From contig NZ_BNBZ01000008.1 in assembly GCF_014656215.1 (NCBI RefSeq), positions 62,001-126,000 on the forward strand: DNA of 64,000 nt, given 5' to 3'. Origin of the DNA: Streptomyces zaomyceticus. GTDB lineage: Bacteria; Actinomycetota; Actinomycetes; Streptomycetales; Streptomycetaceae. The position numbers were made by a program, and so were the translations under genes. Positions 7,940 through 16,521 of this stretch are shown here, piece by piece (position 1 is the stretch's first letter; each line of letters opens with the position of its first letter). The notes below the pieces were generated by a model. The model was not told the origin of the DNA, made no database searches, and saw only the letters and a program-made list of their open reading frames with translations.

Positions 7940-9241
7940 TCAGCCGGAGGCGCTGGGTCGCGCGGTGGTCTGGTAGATGTCGGGGATGCCGTCCGCGTCG
8001 TCGTCGCGTTCCTCGTCCTCCCACAGCTGCTTGTAGACGCGGTTGCGGCGACGCAGGAGAACGGCGGCGAAGGTCGCGGCGACGAGGGATCCCACGAGGA
8101 CGGCGGCCTTGATGTGCTCGGTCGTGGTCGGGTCGGGGAAGGCGAGCTCGCCGATGAGGAGGGCGACGGTGAACCCGATCCCGGCCAGGGTCGCGAGGCC
8201 GAAGACATCGGCCCAGGCGAGGTCGGGGTTGAGCTGGGCGCGGGTGAATCGTGCGGCGAGGTAGGTACCGAGGAAGATGCCGACGATCTTGCCGACGACG
8301 AGGCCGATGACGACGCCGAGGGGTTCGGGGTCGGTGAAGACGTGGCCCAGTGCACTGCCCGAGATGCTGACTCCGGCGGCGAAGAGGGCGAACAGCGGAA
8401 CCGCGACGCCCGCGGAGAACGGGTGCAGCAGGTGCGAGACACGGGCGGCCGGGGACGACTTCTCACCCCGGTCGCGGGTGGTGCGCAGGATGAGGCCCAT
8501 GGCGACGCCGGCGACGGTGGCGTGGACGCCGGAGTTGTACATCAGCGCCCAGGTCGCGAGGCCGAGCGGTACGTACCACCACCAGCCGCGGACCCGGAAG
8601 CGCTGGAGGGCGTAGAAGAGGACGAGGCCCGCGAAGGCTCCGCCCAAGGCCCAGAAGTTGAGGTCGGAGGTGAAGAAGACGGCGATGATGAGGATGGCGC
8701 CGAGGTCGTCGACGACGGCCAGGGTCAGCAGGAACGCGCGCAGCGCCGCAGGCAGGTGGGTGCTGAGGACGGCGAGGACCGCGAGCGCGAAGGCGATGTC
8801 CGTGGCCATCGGCACGGCCCAGCCCTCAAGGCTCCCGTTGCCGATCGTGACGGTGAGCGCGTAGAGGGCGGCGGGGACCGCCATGCCGCAGACGGCGGCG
8901 ATCACAGGCAGTGCGGCGGTGGCGGGGGTGCGCAGCTCCCCCACGACGAACTCGCGCTTCAGCTCGATGCCGGCGACCAGGAAGAAGACCGCGAGCAGAC
9001 CGTCGGCGGTCCAGTGGGCGACCGAGAGGTCGAGGCCGAGGCCCGGTATGCCGAAGTGGAAGTCCCTGACGGACTCGTACGCCGCACTCCACGGGCTGTT
9101 CGCCCAGGCGAGCGCGACGACGGCCGCCGCGAGGAGGACGAGGCCGCCCACGGTCTCCGTGCGGAGGGCTTCGGTGATCGCCTGTCGTTCGGACCAGGGC
9201 AACAGGCCGAGGATCACCTTGCGCGGGCGTGACTGCGTCAT
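7940..9241 (-). CDS. nhaA: Na+/H+ antiporter NhaA
   Basis: A 433-residue antiporter that exchanges internal Na+ or Li+ for external protons, for pH and salt homeostasis. The family core is intact: GIELKREFVVGELR, ATDIAFALAVLAVL (Asp of the cation path), and VVDDLGAILIIAVFF with the paired Asp that bind the ion. It has about twelve membrane helices. The C-terminal 35 residues are hydrophilic and acidic (WEDEERDDDADGIPD), an extension beyond the E. coli protein seen in actinobacterial homologues. The ATG at 9239-9241 has GGAGG about 11 bases upstream. It is monocistronic; an AT-richer promoter zone lies at 9310-9350. Confidence 0.96.
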   Translation of the reverse strand: MTQSRPRKVILGLLPWSERQAITEALRTETVGGLVLLAAAVVALAWANSPWSAAYESVRDFHFGIPGLGLDLSVAHWTADGLLAVFFLVAGIELKREFVVGELRTPATAALPVIAAVCGMAVPAALYALTVTIGNGSLEGWAVPMATDIAFALAVLAVLSTHLPAALRAFLLTLAVVDDLGAILIIAVFFTSDLNFWALGGAFAGLVLFYALQRFRVRGWWWYVPLGLATWALMYNSGVHATVAGVAMGLILRTTRDRGEKSSPAARVSHLLHPFSAGVAVPLFALFAAGVSISGSALGHVFTDPEPLGVVIGLVVGKIVGIFLGTYLAARFTRAQLNPDLAWADVFGLATLAGIGFTVALLIGELAFPDPTTTEHIKAAVLVGSLVAATFAAVLLRRRNRVYKQLWEDEERDDDADGIPDIYQTTARPSASG

Positions 9242-9461
9242 GAGGGACGGCCTCCGGGACGGGTTGACGGTTGGGCACAGGGCCCCTCGACGCCGACCAG
9301 ACTTCCCGGCACACCAGCGCGTTCCATTGACGCGTTCTTAACACCCTATCGAGCTCCCGAGAGGGTTGCCAGGGCGCCTCTCGGTTGCCGAAGCGGGTGT
9401 AGGGCCCGGCTTCTCACCAGGGCGTGAGGTGAGGGCAGGCCCCTGCGGGAGCCGGGGCGGG

Positions 9462-10520
9462 CTACCCGTCCTCCGGCCCCCGCGGCATCTGACGGCCACC
9501 GGTGAAGGGAAGCGTGTCGGCATCGGCCTCGGCCGCGTCGGCAAGCGCCTCGGCGGCGGCTTCCGCGGCCTTCGCCGCATCCTCGGCCGCCTGGGCGGCG
9601 GCCGTGCCCTCCGCGGACGTCTCCCTGGTGGCCGGAGACTGCGGCAGCACCTCGTTGAACGCGCGGGACACCCCTTGAAGCGCGGACGTGACCTCGCTGG
9701 GAATCACCCAGAAGGTGCTGCCCGCCCCCTGGGCGAGCTGGGGCAGCATCTGCATGTACTGGTAGGCGAGGAGCTTGGGGTCGGGGTCGTTGCGGTGCAC
9801 GGCCTGGAACACCTCGTCGATGGCCCGGGACTGGCCCTCGGCCTTGAGGATCTCTGCGGTGCGGTTGCCCTCCGCCCGCAGGACGGCGGACTGCTTGTCC
9901 CCCTCGGCGGTCAGGATCTGCGACTGCCGCTGCCCCTCGGCCCCGAGAATCGCCGCCCGCTTGTCGCGCTCGGCGCGCATCTGCTTCTCCATCGCGTCCT
10001 TGATGGACTGCGGCGGGTCGATGGCCTTGATCTCCACGCGGTTGACCCTCAGCCCCCACTTGCCCGTCGCCTCGTCGAGCACACCACGGAGCTGGTTGTT
10101 GATGGTGTCACGTGAGGTCAGGGTCTTCTCCAGGTCCATCGAGCCCACGACGTTGCGCAGGGTGGTCACGGTGAGCTGTTCGACACCCTGCAGGAAGTCG
10201 GCGATCTCGTACGCGGCCGCTCGCGGGTCCGTGACCTGGAAGTACAGAACGGTGTCGATCTCGACGACCAGGTTGTCCTCGGTGATGACGGGTTGCGGCC
10301 TGAAGGAGACCACCTGTTCCCGCAGGTCGATCACCGGATAGACGCGGTCGACGTAAGGGATGACGAGGTTGAGACCCGGCCTCAGGGTGCGGCGGTAGCG
10401 GCCGAGGCGTTCGACGTTGCGGGCGCGGGCCTGCGGCACGATGCGTACCGCCCGCACCACGGTGAACACCGCGAGCGCCGCGAGGATCAGACCGGCTATG
10501 AGCAGTCCCGACACGTCCAT
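9462..10520 (-). CDS. SPFH/band 7 (stomatin/QmcA-like) membrane protein
   Basis: A 352-residue SPFH protein: one N-terminal membrane helix (residues about 5-25), the band 7 domain with IVPQARARNVERLGRY, LNLVIPYVDRV and VDPRA-like strands, then a long charged coiled coil (AEGQRQSQILTAEGDKQ repeats, about residues 190-240). The C-terminus is Ala/Glu-rich. Such proteins oligomerise in membrane microdomains and act as scaffolds, often for proteases or membrane fluidity. Its start is 3 bp after the NfeD stop, with GGGAG six bases before the ATG. The NfeD-SPFH operon is the classic arrangement. Confidence 0.93.
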   Translation of the reverse strand: MDVSGLLIAGLILAALAVFTVVRAVRIVPQARARNVERLGRYRRTLRPGLNLVIPYVDRVYPVIDLREQVVSFRPQPVITEDNLVVEIDTVLYFQVTDPRAAAYEIADFLQGVEQLTVTTLRNVVGSMDLEKTLTSRDTINNQLRGVLDEATGKWGLRVNRVEIKAIDPPQSIKDAMEKQMRAERDKRAAILGAEGQRQSQILTAEGDKQSAVLRAEGNRTAEILKAEGQSRAIDEVFQAVHRNDPDPKLLAYQYMQMLPQLAQGAGSTFWVIPSEVTSALQGVSRAFNEVLPQSPATRETSAEGTAAAQAAEDAAKAAEAAAEALADAAEADADTLPFTGGRQMPRGPEDG

Positions 10521-10523
10521 GAC

Positions 10524-10955
10524 CTACTCCCGGGGGTAGACGACGGCGGTGGCGCCGTCGATCTCCATGACGTCGACGGTCGCCCCCGGAGGTATCACCA
10601 GCGTCTCGTCGTAGGCGCGGGCCGTCCACTCCTCGCCACCGATACGGACCCTGCCGCCCAGTCCCGTCACCTCCGCCACGACGTGAGCGGAGCGGCCCAC
10701 CAGAGCGTCCACGCCGAACCTCTCGGCCTGCGGCGTGAGCAGATGGCGCACGGCGACGGGGCGCACGAACAGCAGACTGACCACGGACAGAACGGTGAAG
10801 ACCACGAGCTGCAGGGGCAGCGGGAGCCCCAGGGCGGCTGTTCCCGCCGTGACCGCTGCGGCGACACCGAGAATCCCGAGTGCAGCGGTGAGGGTGAAGA
10901 TCTCCGCCACCACCAGCACCCCTGCGGCGATCGACCAGACCAGCCTAAGGTCCAT
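10524..10955 (-). CDS. NfeD family membrane protein
   Basis: A 143-residue short-form NfeD: two to three membrane helices (residues about 5-75) then an OB-fold domain (VGRSAHVVAEVTGLGGRVRIGGEEWTA). Short NfeD proteins partner the SPFH protein encoded next to them; here it is first in the operon. The ATG at 10953-10955 is preferred because the translated segment before it (to 11006) is not membrane-protein-like; GGGAG lies upstream of this ATG. Confidence 0.9.
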   Translation of the reverse strand: MDLRLVWSIAAGVLVVAEIFTLTAALGILGVAAAVTAGTAALGLPLPLQLVVFTVLSVVSLLFVRPVAVRHLLTPQAERFGVDALVGRSAHVVAEVTGLGGRVRIGGEEWTARAYDETLVIPPGATVDVMEIDGATAVVYPRE

Positions 10956-11439
10956 GGCGCTCTCCCGGCAGGTACGACTGCGCGAAGGACTGAACAAGAA
11001 GTGCACCCTTCTGCCGTATCTACCCCGTTTTGCGAGGGAGCACGCTCAGGTCGTCGGGAACGGCCACGTCGGCGGGGGGGTGCCGTGTGCCGCCCAACGG
11101 GGCGGGCGAAGAGACGGCGAGGGTCCGTCGCCAGGGCGATCGCGGCTTCGACGGCGGGCTCCGCGCCTGTCTGGAGGGCGGATCAAGACGTCTGCCGAGA
11201 ATCCGCACGACGCCGTCGACGTGTACGTCCTGCACTCCCTCCCCCTACCGAGGACGAACCCGCCCTGGACGGCAAGGGCACGAACCGTTGGACACTTACC
11301 GAAGGCTTCCGCCGAGACAGACCGTTCAGAACATGCACGACACGATCGCGCTCTTCCCCTGTCACTGTGCGTAGCCGCTTCTCCGAGCCGAGAACTAGCC
11401 TTGACCAGGGGCTGCGCTCCTGCCGAAGCAGTGCCAGCC

Positions 11440-11491
11440 GGGGAGAATCTGGGGAGAATCAAGCCGCCTTGGGGAGCGGCTGGGGAGAATC
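11440..11491 (+). repeat. Three direct copies of GGGGAGAATC
   Basis: Exact 10-mers at 11440-11449, 11451-11460 and 11482-11491, spaced 11 and 31 bases. They lie about 160 bp from the integrase stop. They look like iterons or protein-binding sites of the element; function inferred only from position. Confidence 0.75.
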
Positions 11492-11540
11492 GGCCGCGTA
11501 AGGCGGTGTCATCGCGAAAGCTCCGGAAAGGAGCAAAGTC

Positions 11541-11580
11541 GCAGGCCAGCACCCCTTAGACGTCTATCTGCGCAGGTCAG
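11541..11580 (+). repeat. GCAGGTCAG-type repeats, left side of integrase
   Basis: An exact GCAGGTCAG is at 11572-11580 and a one-mismatch copy (GCAGGCCAG) at 11541-11549. The same 9-mer recurs on the far side of the integrase gene (12842-12924), so these may be integrase arm-type sites or att remnants. Confidence 0.6.
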
Positions 11581-11588
11581 CGCCCCGT

Positions 11589-11619
11589 GGGCGAGGACTT
11601 CAAGAAGATCTCCTCGCCC
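11589..11619. terminator. Hairpin downstream of the integrase
   Basis: GGGCGAGGA (11589-11597) and TCCTCGCCC (11611-11619) form a 9-bp stem with a 13-base loop, 31 bp beyond the minus-strand integrase stop. It could be its terminator or a recombination core. Confidence 0.5.
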
Positions 11620-11649
11620 TTGTAAGATCATGCGGCCCCTACGCGCTCG

Positions 11650-12786
11650 TCAGGCTGCTTCCCAGAGGCCGGCGTCCAGGATCCGGGCGGCCTTGGTGAT
11701 ACTGCCCGGCATCAGGTGCCGGTAGGTGCGGTACGTCTCTTCGATGGACTTGTGGCCCATCCATTCCGCGACGTCGGTGATGGGGATGCCGTTGCCGAGA
11801 GCGTTCGAGGCGAAGTAGTGCCGGAAGCCGTACATCCCCACGCCTTGCTCTGGCGGGAGGTTCTCGAAGAGTCGCTTCACGCGCCGCCGCTCCATCGGCT
11901 CCGTGTAGCAGCCACTGGGACCTCGCAGCAGGTACCCGTCCCCTGTTGTGCCGTACTTCTCCGCGTAGCGCTCGATCGCCTCGTGGACCGATCGGGGCAG
12001 AGGCACCTCGCGGAACTCCCCCGTCTTCCGGTGCTTCAGCTTCGCCGGCTTGTGCGTGTTGGAATGGATCTGCTCGTCGACCCGGTACACGTCCTTGGCC
12101 ACGACGTTGTTGACGTTCACCGCCCGCGCCTCACCGTTCCGCAGACCACATCCCGCCATCATCACGATCTCCAGCGCCAGCTCCTCGTCGGCGACCATCA
12201 GCGCTTTCGTCACGTAGGCGAGAGAGGGAATGGCAACCTGCTCGCGCACGTACTCCGGTTCCTGGACCCCCTTCACCGGGTCGTCCGCCATGGCCCCCTT
12301 GGCGTACGCGTCCCGCAGGATGGTCTTGAGAACCCGGAATATGTTCACCTGGTTGCCCCGACCGACCCCATCGCCCTCCATCTCGTCAAGAAAGCGCTCG
12401 ACCACCATCGGGGTGACCGAATTCAGCTTCCTTGCCCCCAGGCGCGGGACGATGTGCACGTTGATCGAGCTGTCGACATGCCAGCCTGTGGAGTAATCCG
12501 TCATCCTGCGCTGCCGGGGCCGCCACTGCTTCGCGTACTCCTCGACCGTCAGCTGACCCAGCTCACGGCGGGCCGCCGCCACCGACGGCGCCGTGGTCTT
12601 CTTCTCCGCGTACAACTGCGTGAGGCGTTCGATCGCGTCATCCTGCGTGCCGTATCCGGACTCCTCACGCTGCTTGCCCAGCGCGTCCCGGAAGCGGATC
12701 GAGTACGGGTGAGGGCAGCGGGTGGGCTTCGCGCAGTCACAGTCCTTGAAGAAGGACCCCATGCCGCGGGCGAGCTGTCGGGCCAT
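11650..12786 (-). CDS. Tyrosine recombinase (phage/ICE-type integrase)
   Basis: A 378-residue site-specific integrase. The N-terminus has a Cys-rich segment (CDCAKPTRCPHP) usual in Streptomyces element integrases, then a core-binding SAM-like domain (about 75-175) and the catalytic domain. Catalytic residues visible: Arg216 in GCGLRNGEAR, the Lys region KLKHRKTG, Arg322/His323 in MYGFRHYFAS, His345 in WMGHKS and Tyr355 in TYRTYRH. The first His of the usual HxxR box is Tyr319 here, a substitution that some integrases tolerate. No excisionase, replication or transfer gene adjoins it, so the element is either a remnant or tiny. The ATG at 12784-12786 has a weak GGATGG upstream; an internal Met at 12762 is an alternative. 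Confidence 0.9.
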   Translation of the reverse strand: MARQLARGMGSFFKDCDCAKPTRCPHPYSIRFRDALGKQREESGYGTQDDAIERLTQLYAEKKTTAPSVAAARRELGQLTVEEYAKQWRPRQRRMTDYSTGWHVDSSINVHIVPRLGARKLNSVTPMVVERFLDEMEGDGVGRGNQVNIFRVLKTILRDAYAKGAMADDPVKGVQEPEYVREQVAIPSLAYVTKALMVADEELALEIVMMAGCGLRNGEARAVNVNNVVAKDVYRVDEQIHSNTHKPAKLKHRKTGEFREVPLPRSVHEAIERYAEKYGTTGDGYLLRGPSGCYTEPMERRRVKRLFENLPPEQGVGMYGFRHYFASNALGNGIPITDVAEWMGHKSIEETYRTYRHLMPGSITKAARILDAGLWEAA

Positions 12787-13104
12787 GTACGCACCATCCG
12801 TTCGAGCCCAAGAACCTGCTCAGGCGCCGCACTGTAAGGTCGCAGGTCAGCAAGCGGGGACACGTCCGGGACGCATGCTGACCGTTTGCTGACCTGAGGG
12901 GGGCACATGATGCCCCTGACCTGCGGCAACGCCAAATAGTCAGATCTTGGACTTGAACAGAGTGCGCAGCACTGTGGACTCCTCGAAGACGGCTCCCTGC
13001 CTGCTTTGTGCAGGTCAAGGGCGGCCTCGACCCTACACCGACACCCCCGCCCGATGTTTGTGAGGAACGTCGCTCCGATCAGGCGAGACGGCTTCCTGAA
13101 CGGC
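12787..13104. other. Integrase upstream region with no gene
   Basis: About 318 bp without a gene. It holds the GCAGGTCAG repeat cluster and probably the integrase promoter. Local GC is below that of the flanking chromosome, consistent with imported DNA. No tRNA 3' end or obvious long direct repeat matching the left side was seen. Confidence 0.6.
12842..12924. repeat. GCAGGTCAG repeats upstream of the integrase, direct and inverted
   Basis: Exact GCAGGTCAG at 12842-12850 (plus) and its exact complement CTGACCTGC at 12916-12924; a near copy lies at 12887-12895 as TGCTGACCT and another at 13010-13018 (GCAGGTCAA). The arms AGGTCAGCAA (12844-12853) and TTGCTGACCT (12886-12895) make a 10-bp inverted repeat. 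Together with copies at 11541-11580 they flank the integrase gene. Confidence 0.65.
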
Positions 13105-13749
13105 TCAGGCCGAGACCGGTGTACGGGACAGGGCCGTACGCAGGGCGAAGACGCCGAGCAAGCCGCCTGAAGCGAACCGCTGAGCGGTCATCACGCGGGG
13201 TCGGGCGGCCAGGAACCCCGACACGCGTGCCGCGCCCAGCATGATGAGAGCGTTCACGGAGATCCCCACGATGATCTGCACCCCACCGAGCTGCAGCAGT
13301 TGCGCCCACTCCGGGCCCGCCTGCGGATCCATGAACTGGGGCAGAAGAGCGGCGTACAGGAGAGCGATCTTGGGGTTGAGCAGGTTGGTCAGGAGCCCCA
13401 TCGAGAACAGGCGGGCGTCGGAGACGGGCGGCAGATCCTGGGTCGGAGCGAAGGGCGACCGGCCACCGGGACGGAGCATGTCCCAGGCCAGGTAGGCCAG
13501 GTAGGCGGCCCCCGCGAGCTTGACCACCGTGAACGCCAGTGGCACGGCGGCGAACAACGCCGACAGGCCGGCGGCCGCGGCCACCAGATAGCAGAGGAAT
13601 CCCACCGCGGTCCCGCTCAGGCTGACCAGGCCCGCCCTGCGGCCTTGGGTGATCGCGCGAGAGGCGAGGTGGATCATGTTCGGTCCCGGAGTCAGGGCCA
13701 TGCCCAGTTCGACCAGGGCTACTCCCCCAGCTGCGGCCAGACTGATCAC
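13105..13749 (-). CDS. LysE/RhtB family amino-acid exporter
   Basis: A 214-residue inner-membrane exporter with six hydrophobic segments. The family signature is at the N-terminus: ALTPGPNMIHLASRAITQGRRAGLVSLSGTA (TPGP motif near residue 20), and GLLTNLLNPKIALLY near residue 120 carries the conserved N-P-K. These proteins export small amino acids or homoserine-like compounds by proton exchange. GTG start at 13747-13749 with GGGAG eight bases upstream. Monocistronic; substrate cannot be told. Confidence 0.93.
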   Translation of the reverse strand: MISLAAAGGVALVELGMALTPGPNMIHLASRAITQGRRAGLVSLSGTAVGFLCYLVAAAAGLSALFAAVPLAFTVVKLAGAAYLAYLAWDMLRPGGRSPFAPTQDLPPVSDARLFSMGLLTNLLNPKIALLYAALLPQFMDPQAGPEWAQLLQLGGVQIIVGISVNALIMLGAARVSGFLAARPRVMTAQRFASGGLLGVFALRTALSRTPVSA

Positions 13750-13947
13750 CGATCAACTCCCGATCATTCAGCGGGCACTTGCTACCCGGAGTGGGGCGGC
13801 GCCCTGCTGGGACGGGCAGCTGTGACGCGTCGGCAGTGCCCACATCGCCTTCCTCAGGATACGACCCTGTCGTTCGGTGTCTCCGTGCGCCCCTCACTGC
13901 CTCTGACGGACCGCCGTCGCGGACCGTGGCTGTTCGACGGTGGCCTG

Positions 13948-14721
13948 TCATACCGCGCGGATGACGACGAGCGAGCCCTCGTAGGCGGGTTGGTCGCGCA
14001 GGTGACCGAAGCGTTCGTCCCAGGCCCCTGAGGCCAGGTCGCGGCGGAGCGTGCGGTCGAAGTGCTCGCGGGTGTTGTCGTCGACGAAGCTCCATGCGGA
14101 GCACGCCTGCCTGGCGGCGGGGTCGAGCAGCATTTCGGGGCGGCCGTAGTACGCCTCGTTGAAACCGTCGGTGCAGTCGAGCGGGATCGGTACGGCCTCG
14201 ATGGAGACGGTGCCGCCCAGCGCTGCCGCCATCTCGTCGACGGACGGGTGGCGGCGGGCCTCCGTGTCGAGGACGGCGGGCGCGTACTCGTACAGCCAGA
14301 AGTCGCGGACGAGGGCGGGGTCGCAGGTGAGGATCACGACGGGGCCACCGGTCACGCGGCGCATCTCCCGCAGGCCGGCCGTGACGTCGCTCCACTGGTG
14401 GACGCTGAACAGGGTCATCGAAGCGTCGAAGGAGCCGTCGGCGAAGGGGAGGTCCTCGGCGACGGCGTCCACGGCCGGGTCGAGTCCGTTCGGGCGCCGG
14501 GCCCGCATGGAGGCCGACGGTTCGACGGCGGTCACCGTGCCGCCGATGTTCTCGTACGAGCCCGCGCCGGCGCCGACGTTGAGGACGGTCCGGCCGTCTC
14601 CCAGGGCTCTGGCGATGAAGCGGGCGATGCGACCGTCCGGACGGCGGTAGGTGGAGCAGCCGGAGCCGACGGTGCCGTAGTCGACGTCGCCGGCGCTGCC
14701 GTCGTGGGTACGTGTCGTCAT
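13948..14721 (-). CDS. Class I SAM-dependent methyltransferase
   Basis: A 257-residue methyltransferase with the SAM-binding motif TVLNVGAGAGSYEN (near residue 45), TAVEPSASM (acid that binds SAM ribose) and EDLPFADGSFDASMTLFSVHQW, typical of the UbiE/COQ5-like group. The first 30 residues (DVDYGTVGSGCSTYRRPD) match small-molecule methyltransferases whose N-terminus folds over the active site. Its start is the ATG at 14719-14721, with GAGGT upstream; the frame stays open far beyond but reads as noncoding. Acceptor unknown. It stands alone. Confidence 0.88.
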   Translation of the reverse strand: MTTRTHDGSAGDVDYGTVGSGCSTYRRPDGRIARFIARALGDGRTVLNVGAGAGSYENIGGTVTAVEPSASMRARRPNGLDPAVDAVAEDLPFADGSFDASMTLFSVHQWSDVTAGLREMRRVTGGPVVILTCDPALVRDFWLYEYAPAVLDTEARRHPSVDEMAAALGGTVSIEAVPIPLDCTDGFNEAYYGRPEMLLDPAARQACSAWSFVDDNTREHFDRTLRRDLASGAWDERFGHLRDQPAYEGSLVVIRAV

Positions 14722-15936
14722 CTGTCCGACCTCGCCTCGTGAGCAGGAGCAGCGGAGGCGGATGGGGGTGGGCCCGCCCGGAGCGGCGCATGCGGGTACG
14801 TCCGCCGCGCCGCCCGCATCACTATCCTGCATCTGCCCAGGCAAGTTGCACAATGCCCTCATGAATGCCTGGATCATCACCCGTATCGACGTGCATTTGC
14901 GGTTTGGAGGTGTCGACGGAAGAGTCGTGCGGCGGGTGTCATCCGGACGGACTGGCGCGGGCCGGGAGGTGTCCTCGCACTCGTCCAGCCCCTGCACGGA
15001 ACGCCCGTGCAGCGGACGACGGTTGCGGTCGGCGGCCAACACGCCCAGGTGCCGTACGGGCACCTCGGCATGGGGTCTGCAAAGGGCCCCTGCGCGCAGA
15101 ACACCGCGAACAGCGCGCAGGGCCCTTCCCGGCCGGCCGGCCTAGGACGGCGAGAGCCACTCTTCCGTCTCGGCCCCGACACGAGCCAGTCAATCAGTCT
15201 CCGACATCGGGGCGCGATGGGATCCAGGTACAGAAATCAACCCTCCCACGAGGGGCCATTACAGTAGATCATCCAAGAGGGGAAAGCGCCCTGTAGGGGC
15301 ACATCTGCCAGGTGACTTCTCGACTCGGTCTCGCCGATGCGGCCTCAAGGCGAGAGGAACGCGAGGCCCCGACGGTCGAGGAAGCCGTGTCGACACCGGC
15401 TCCGCTCCATGGCCCGCGCCAGGCCTCCCTCCTGACACCCCGTCGACAGGACGTGCGCCTGGCGGCCTTCGATCTCCGCGCCGCCACCGACCGTGGCCGG
15501 GCGGCTGAGCCGGTGCCGCGCCGGACGGCCGCGGCCGAACGGCTGAGCCGGGGCTCGGGGCGATACGCCGGATCTTCATCACTCGGACTCCGCTGGACGA
15601 TTGAATCGGCTTCCTGGCAGCTGAAGCGGAATTGCCGGATAGCGAGTGGCAGTTGCGGCCAATGGAGGGATGCAACAGGATCATCTGCCGCCCGTGGGCC
15701 CACCCATCAGGAGATTCAGCGACCTTCCCAGGGGATGTATCCACAGGTCAGGCCAGTAGCGCCGGACAGGGCCGCTTTATTGGATCGATTTGCGAATACG
15801 CAAGCCCAACGCGTCCGTTCGGCTGGTGCATGCGATGCGGGACACCGCGTGACTTTCCCGTTCCGGTAGCGTCGACGAAGACGAAGCAGGTCACAGACGT
15901 GACAACTGCGCTTTCCGGCTTTGTGAGGCGTGCTCC
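14722..15936. other. 1.2-kb region without recognisable genes
   Basis: Open frames up to 185 codons exist on both strands but none has a family motif or a convincing ribosome site, and their amino-acid content (Arg/Pro/Ser-rich) is that of shadow frames. GC is lower than in neighbouring genes between about 15590 and 15900. It contains a strong hairpin at 15082-15127 and a GTCAC-N4-GTGAC repeat at 15890-15903 just upstream of the Mop gene, which may be its promoter or operator. It could be an old insertion or eroded genes. Confidence 0.5.
15082..15127. terminator. Long imperfect hairpin inside the gene-free region
   Basis: Arms 15082-15097 and 15113-15127 pair over about 15 bp with one bulged C; the loop is 15 bases. 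It resembles a transcription terminator although no complete gene ends at it. Confidence 0.5.
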
Positions 15937-16356
15937 ATGACCCTGTCCATTCGTAACCAGCTCCCCGGCACCGTCACCGCCGTCACCACGGGTGAGGCCA
16001 TGGCCTCGGTGAAGGTGCGCCTGGTCGGCGGCCAGGACATCACCGCCGCCATCACCGCCGACGCCGTCGAGGACCTGGGCCTCGCCGAGGGTTCCGCGGT
16101 CAAGGCCCTCGTCAAGTCGACCGAGGTCGCCCTGGCGACCGGTCCGGTCGAGGGACTGTCCATCCGCAACCAGCTTCCGGGCTCCGTCACCGAGGTCACG
16201 ACCGGCGGCGCCATGGGCTCCGTGAAGGTGTCCGTCCAGGGCGGCGAGCTGACCGCCGCGATCACCAGGGACGCCGTCGAGGACCTCGGCCTGGCCGCCG
16301 GCTCCTCCGTCGTCGCGCTCATCAAGTCCACGGAGATCTCCCTCTCCGCCGCCTGA
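15937..16356 (+). CDS. Di-Mop domain molybdate-binding protein (molbindin)
   Basis: A 139-residue cytoplasmic protein made of two tandem Mop/TOBE domains, residues 1-68 and 70-139. Each begins LSIRNQLPG, continues with TGxAMxSVKV and ends in DAVEDLGLAxGSxVxALxKSTE, the classic molbindin pattern. Molbindins store molybdate and buffer its level for cofactor synthesis. The two halves are so alike that the gene arose by duplication of one domain. It sits 85 bp from a MoeA-like gene and near ModABC. A terminator hairpin follows directly. Confidence 0.93.
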   Translation: MTLSIRNQLPGTVTAVTTGEAMASVKVRLVGGQDITAAITADAVEDLGLAEGSAVKALVKSTEVALATGPVEGLSIRNQLPGSVTEVTTGGAMGSVKVSVQGGELTAAITRDAVEDLGLAAGSSVVALIKSTEISLSAA

Positions 16357-16368
16357 TCGAGGCGCTCG

Positions 16369-16409
16369 CGGTGAGGGCCGTGCCCCCGGACGGAGCACGG
16401 CCCTCACCG
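16369..16409. terminator. 15-bp hairpin after the molbindin gene
   Basis: Arms 16369-16383 and 16395-16409 are perfectly complementary with an 11-base loop, 13 bp after the stop codon. Confidence 0.8.
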
Positions 16410-16521
16410 GCTTGGGGAGGACGCGGCTCACGGTGGGTTCCTACGGCCCGTGAGCCGATCGGCGCGCCGGGGACACGAGGTCGGCCGCGACCCGAAACAC
16501 CGGCGGCGGAAGGTGGAGACC

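Larger units (their letters stand above)
10956..11649. other. Gene-free region between nfeD and the integrase
   Basis: About 690 bp without a convincing gene; open frames here lack typical codon use and ribosome sites. GC drops locally and the region holds the GGGGAGAATC repeats, GCAGGTCAG-type repeats and a hairpin near the integrase end. It probably contains the nfeD promoter and one boundary of the integrated element. No tRNA gene is visible. Confidence 0.6.

Noticed and set aside
7862..9232. A 456-codon plus-strand open frame
   Set aside because: Antisense to nhaA, with Gly/Asp/Glu-rich noise typical of an opposite-strand frame in high-GC DNA.
11040..13104. Prophage or integrative conjugative element
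   Set aside because: Only the integrase is present; no replication, transfer, regulatory or structural gene and no tRNA att site could be seen, so only a lone integrase or remnant is claimed.
15259..15744. Minus-strand open frame of 161 codons as a gene
   Set aside because: No RBS, no motif, and composition matches random high-GC sequence.
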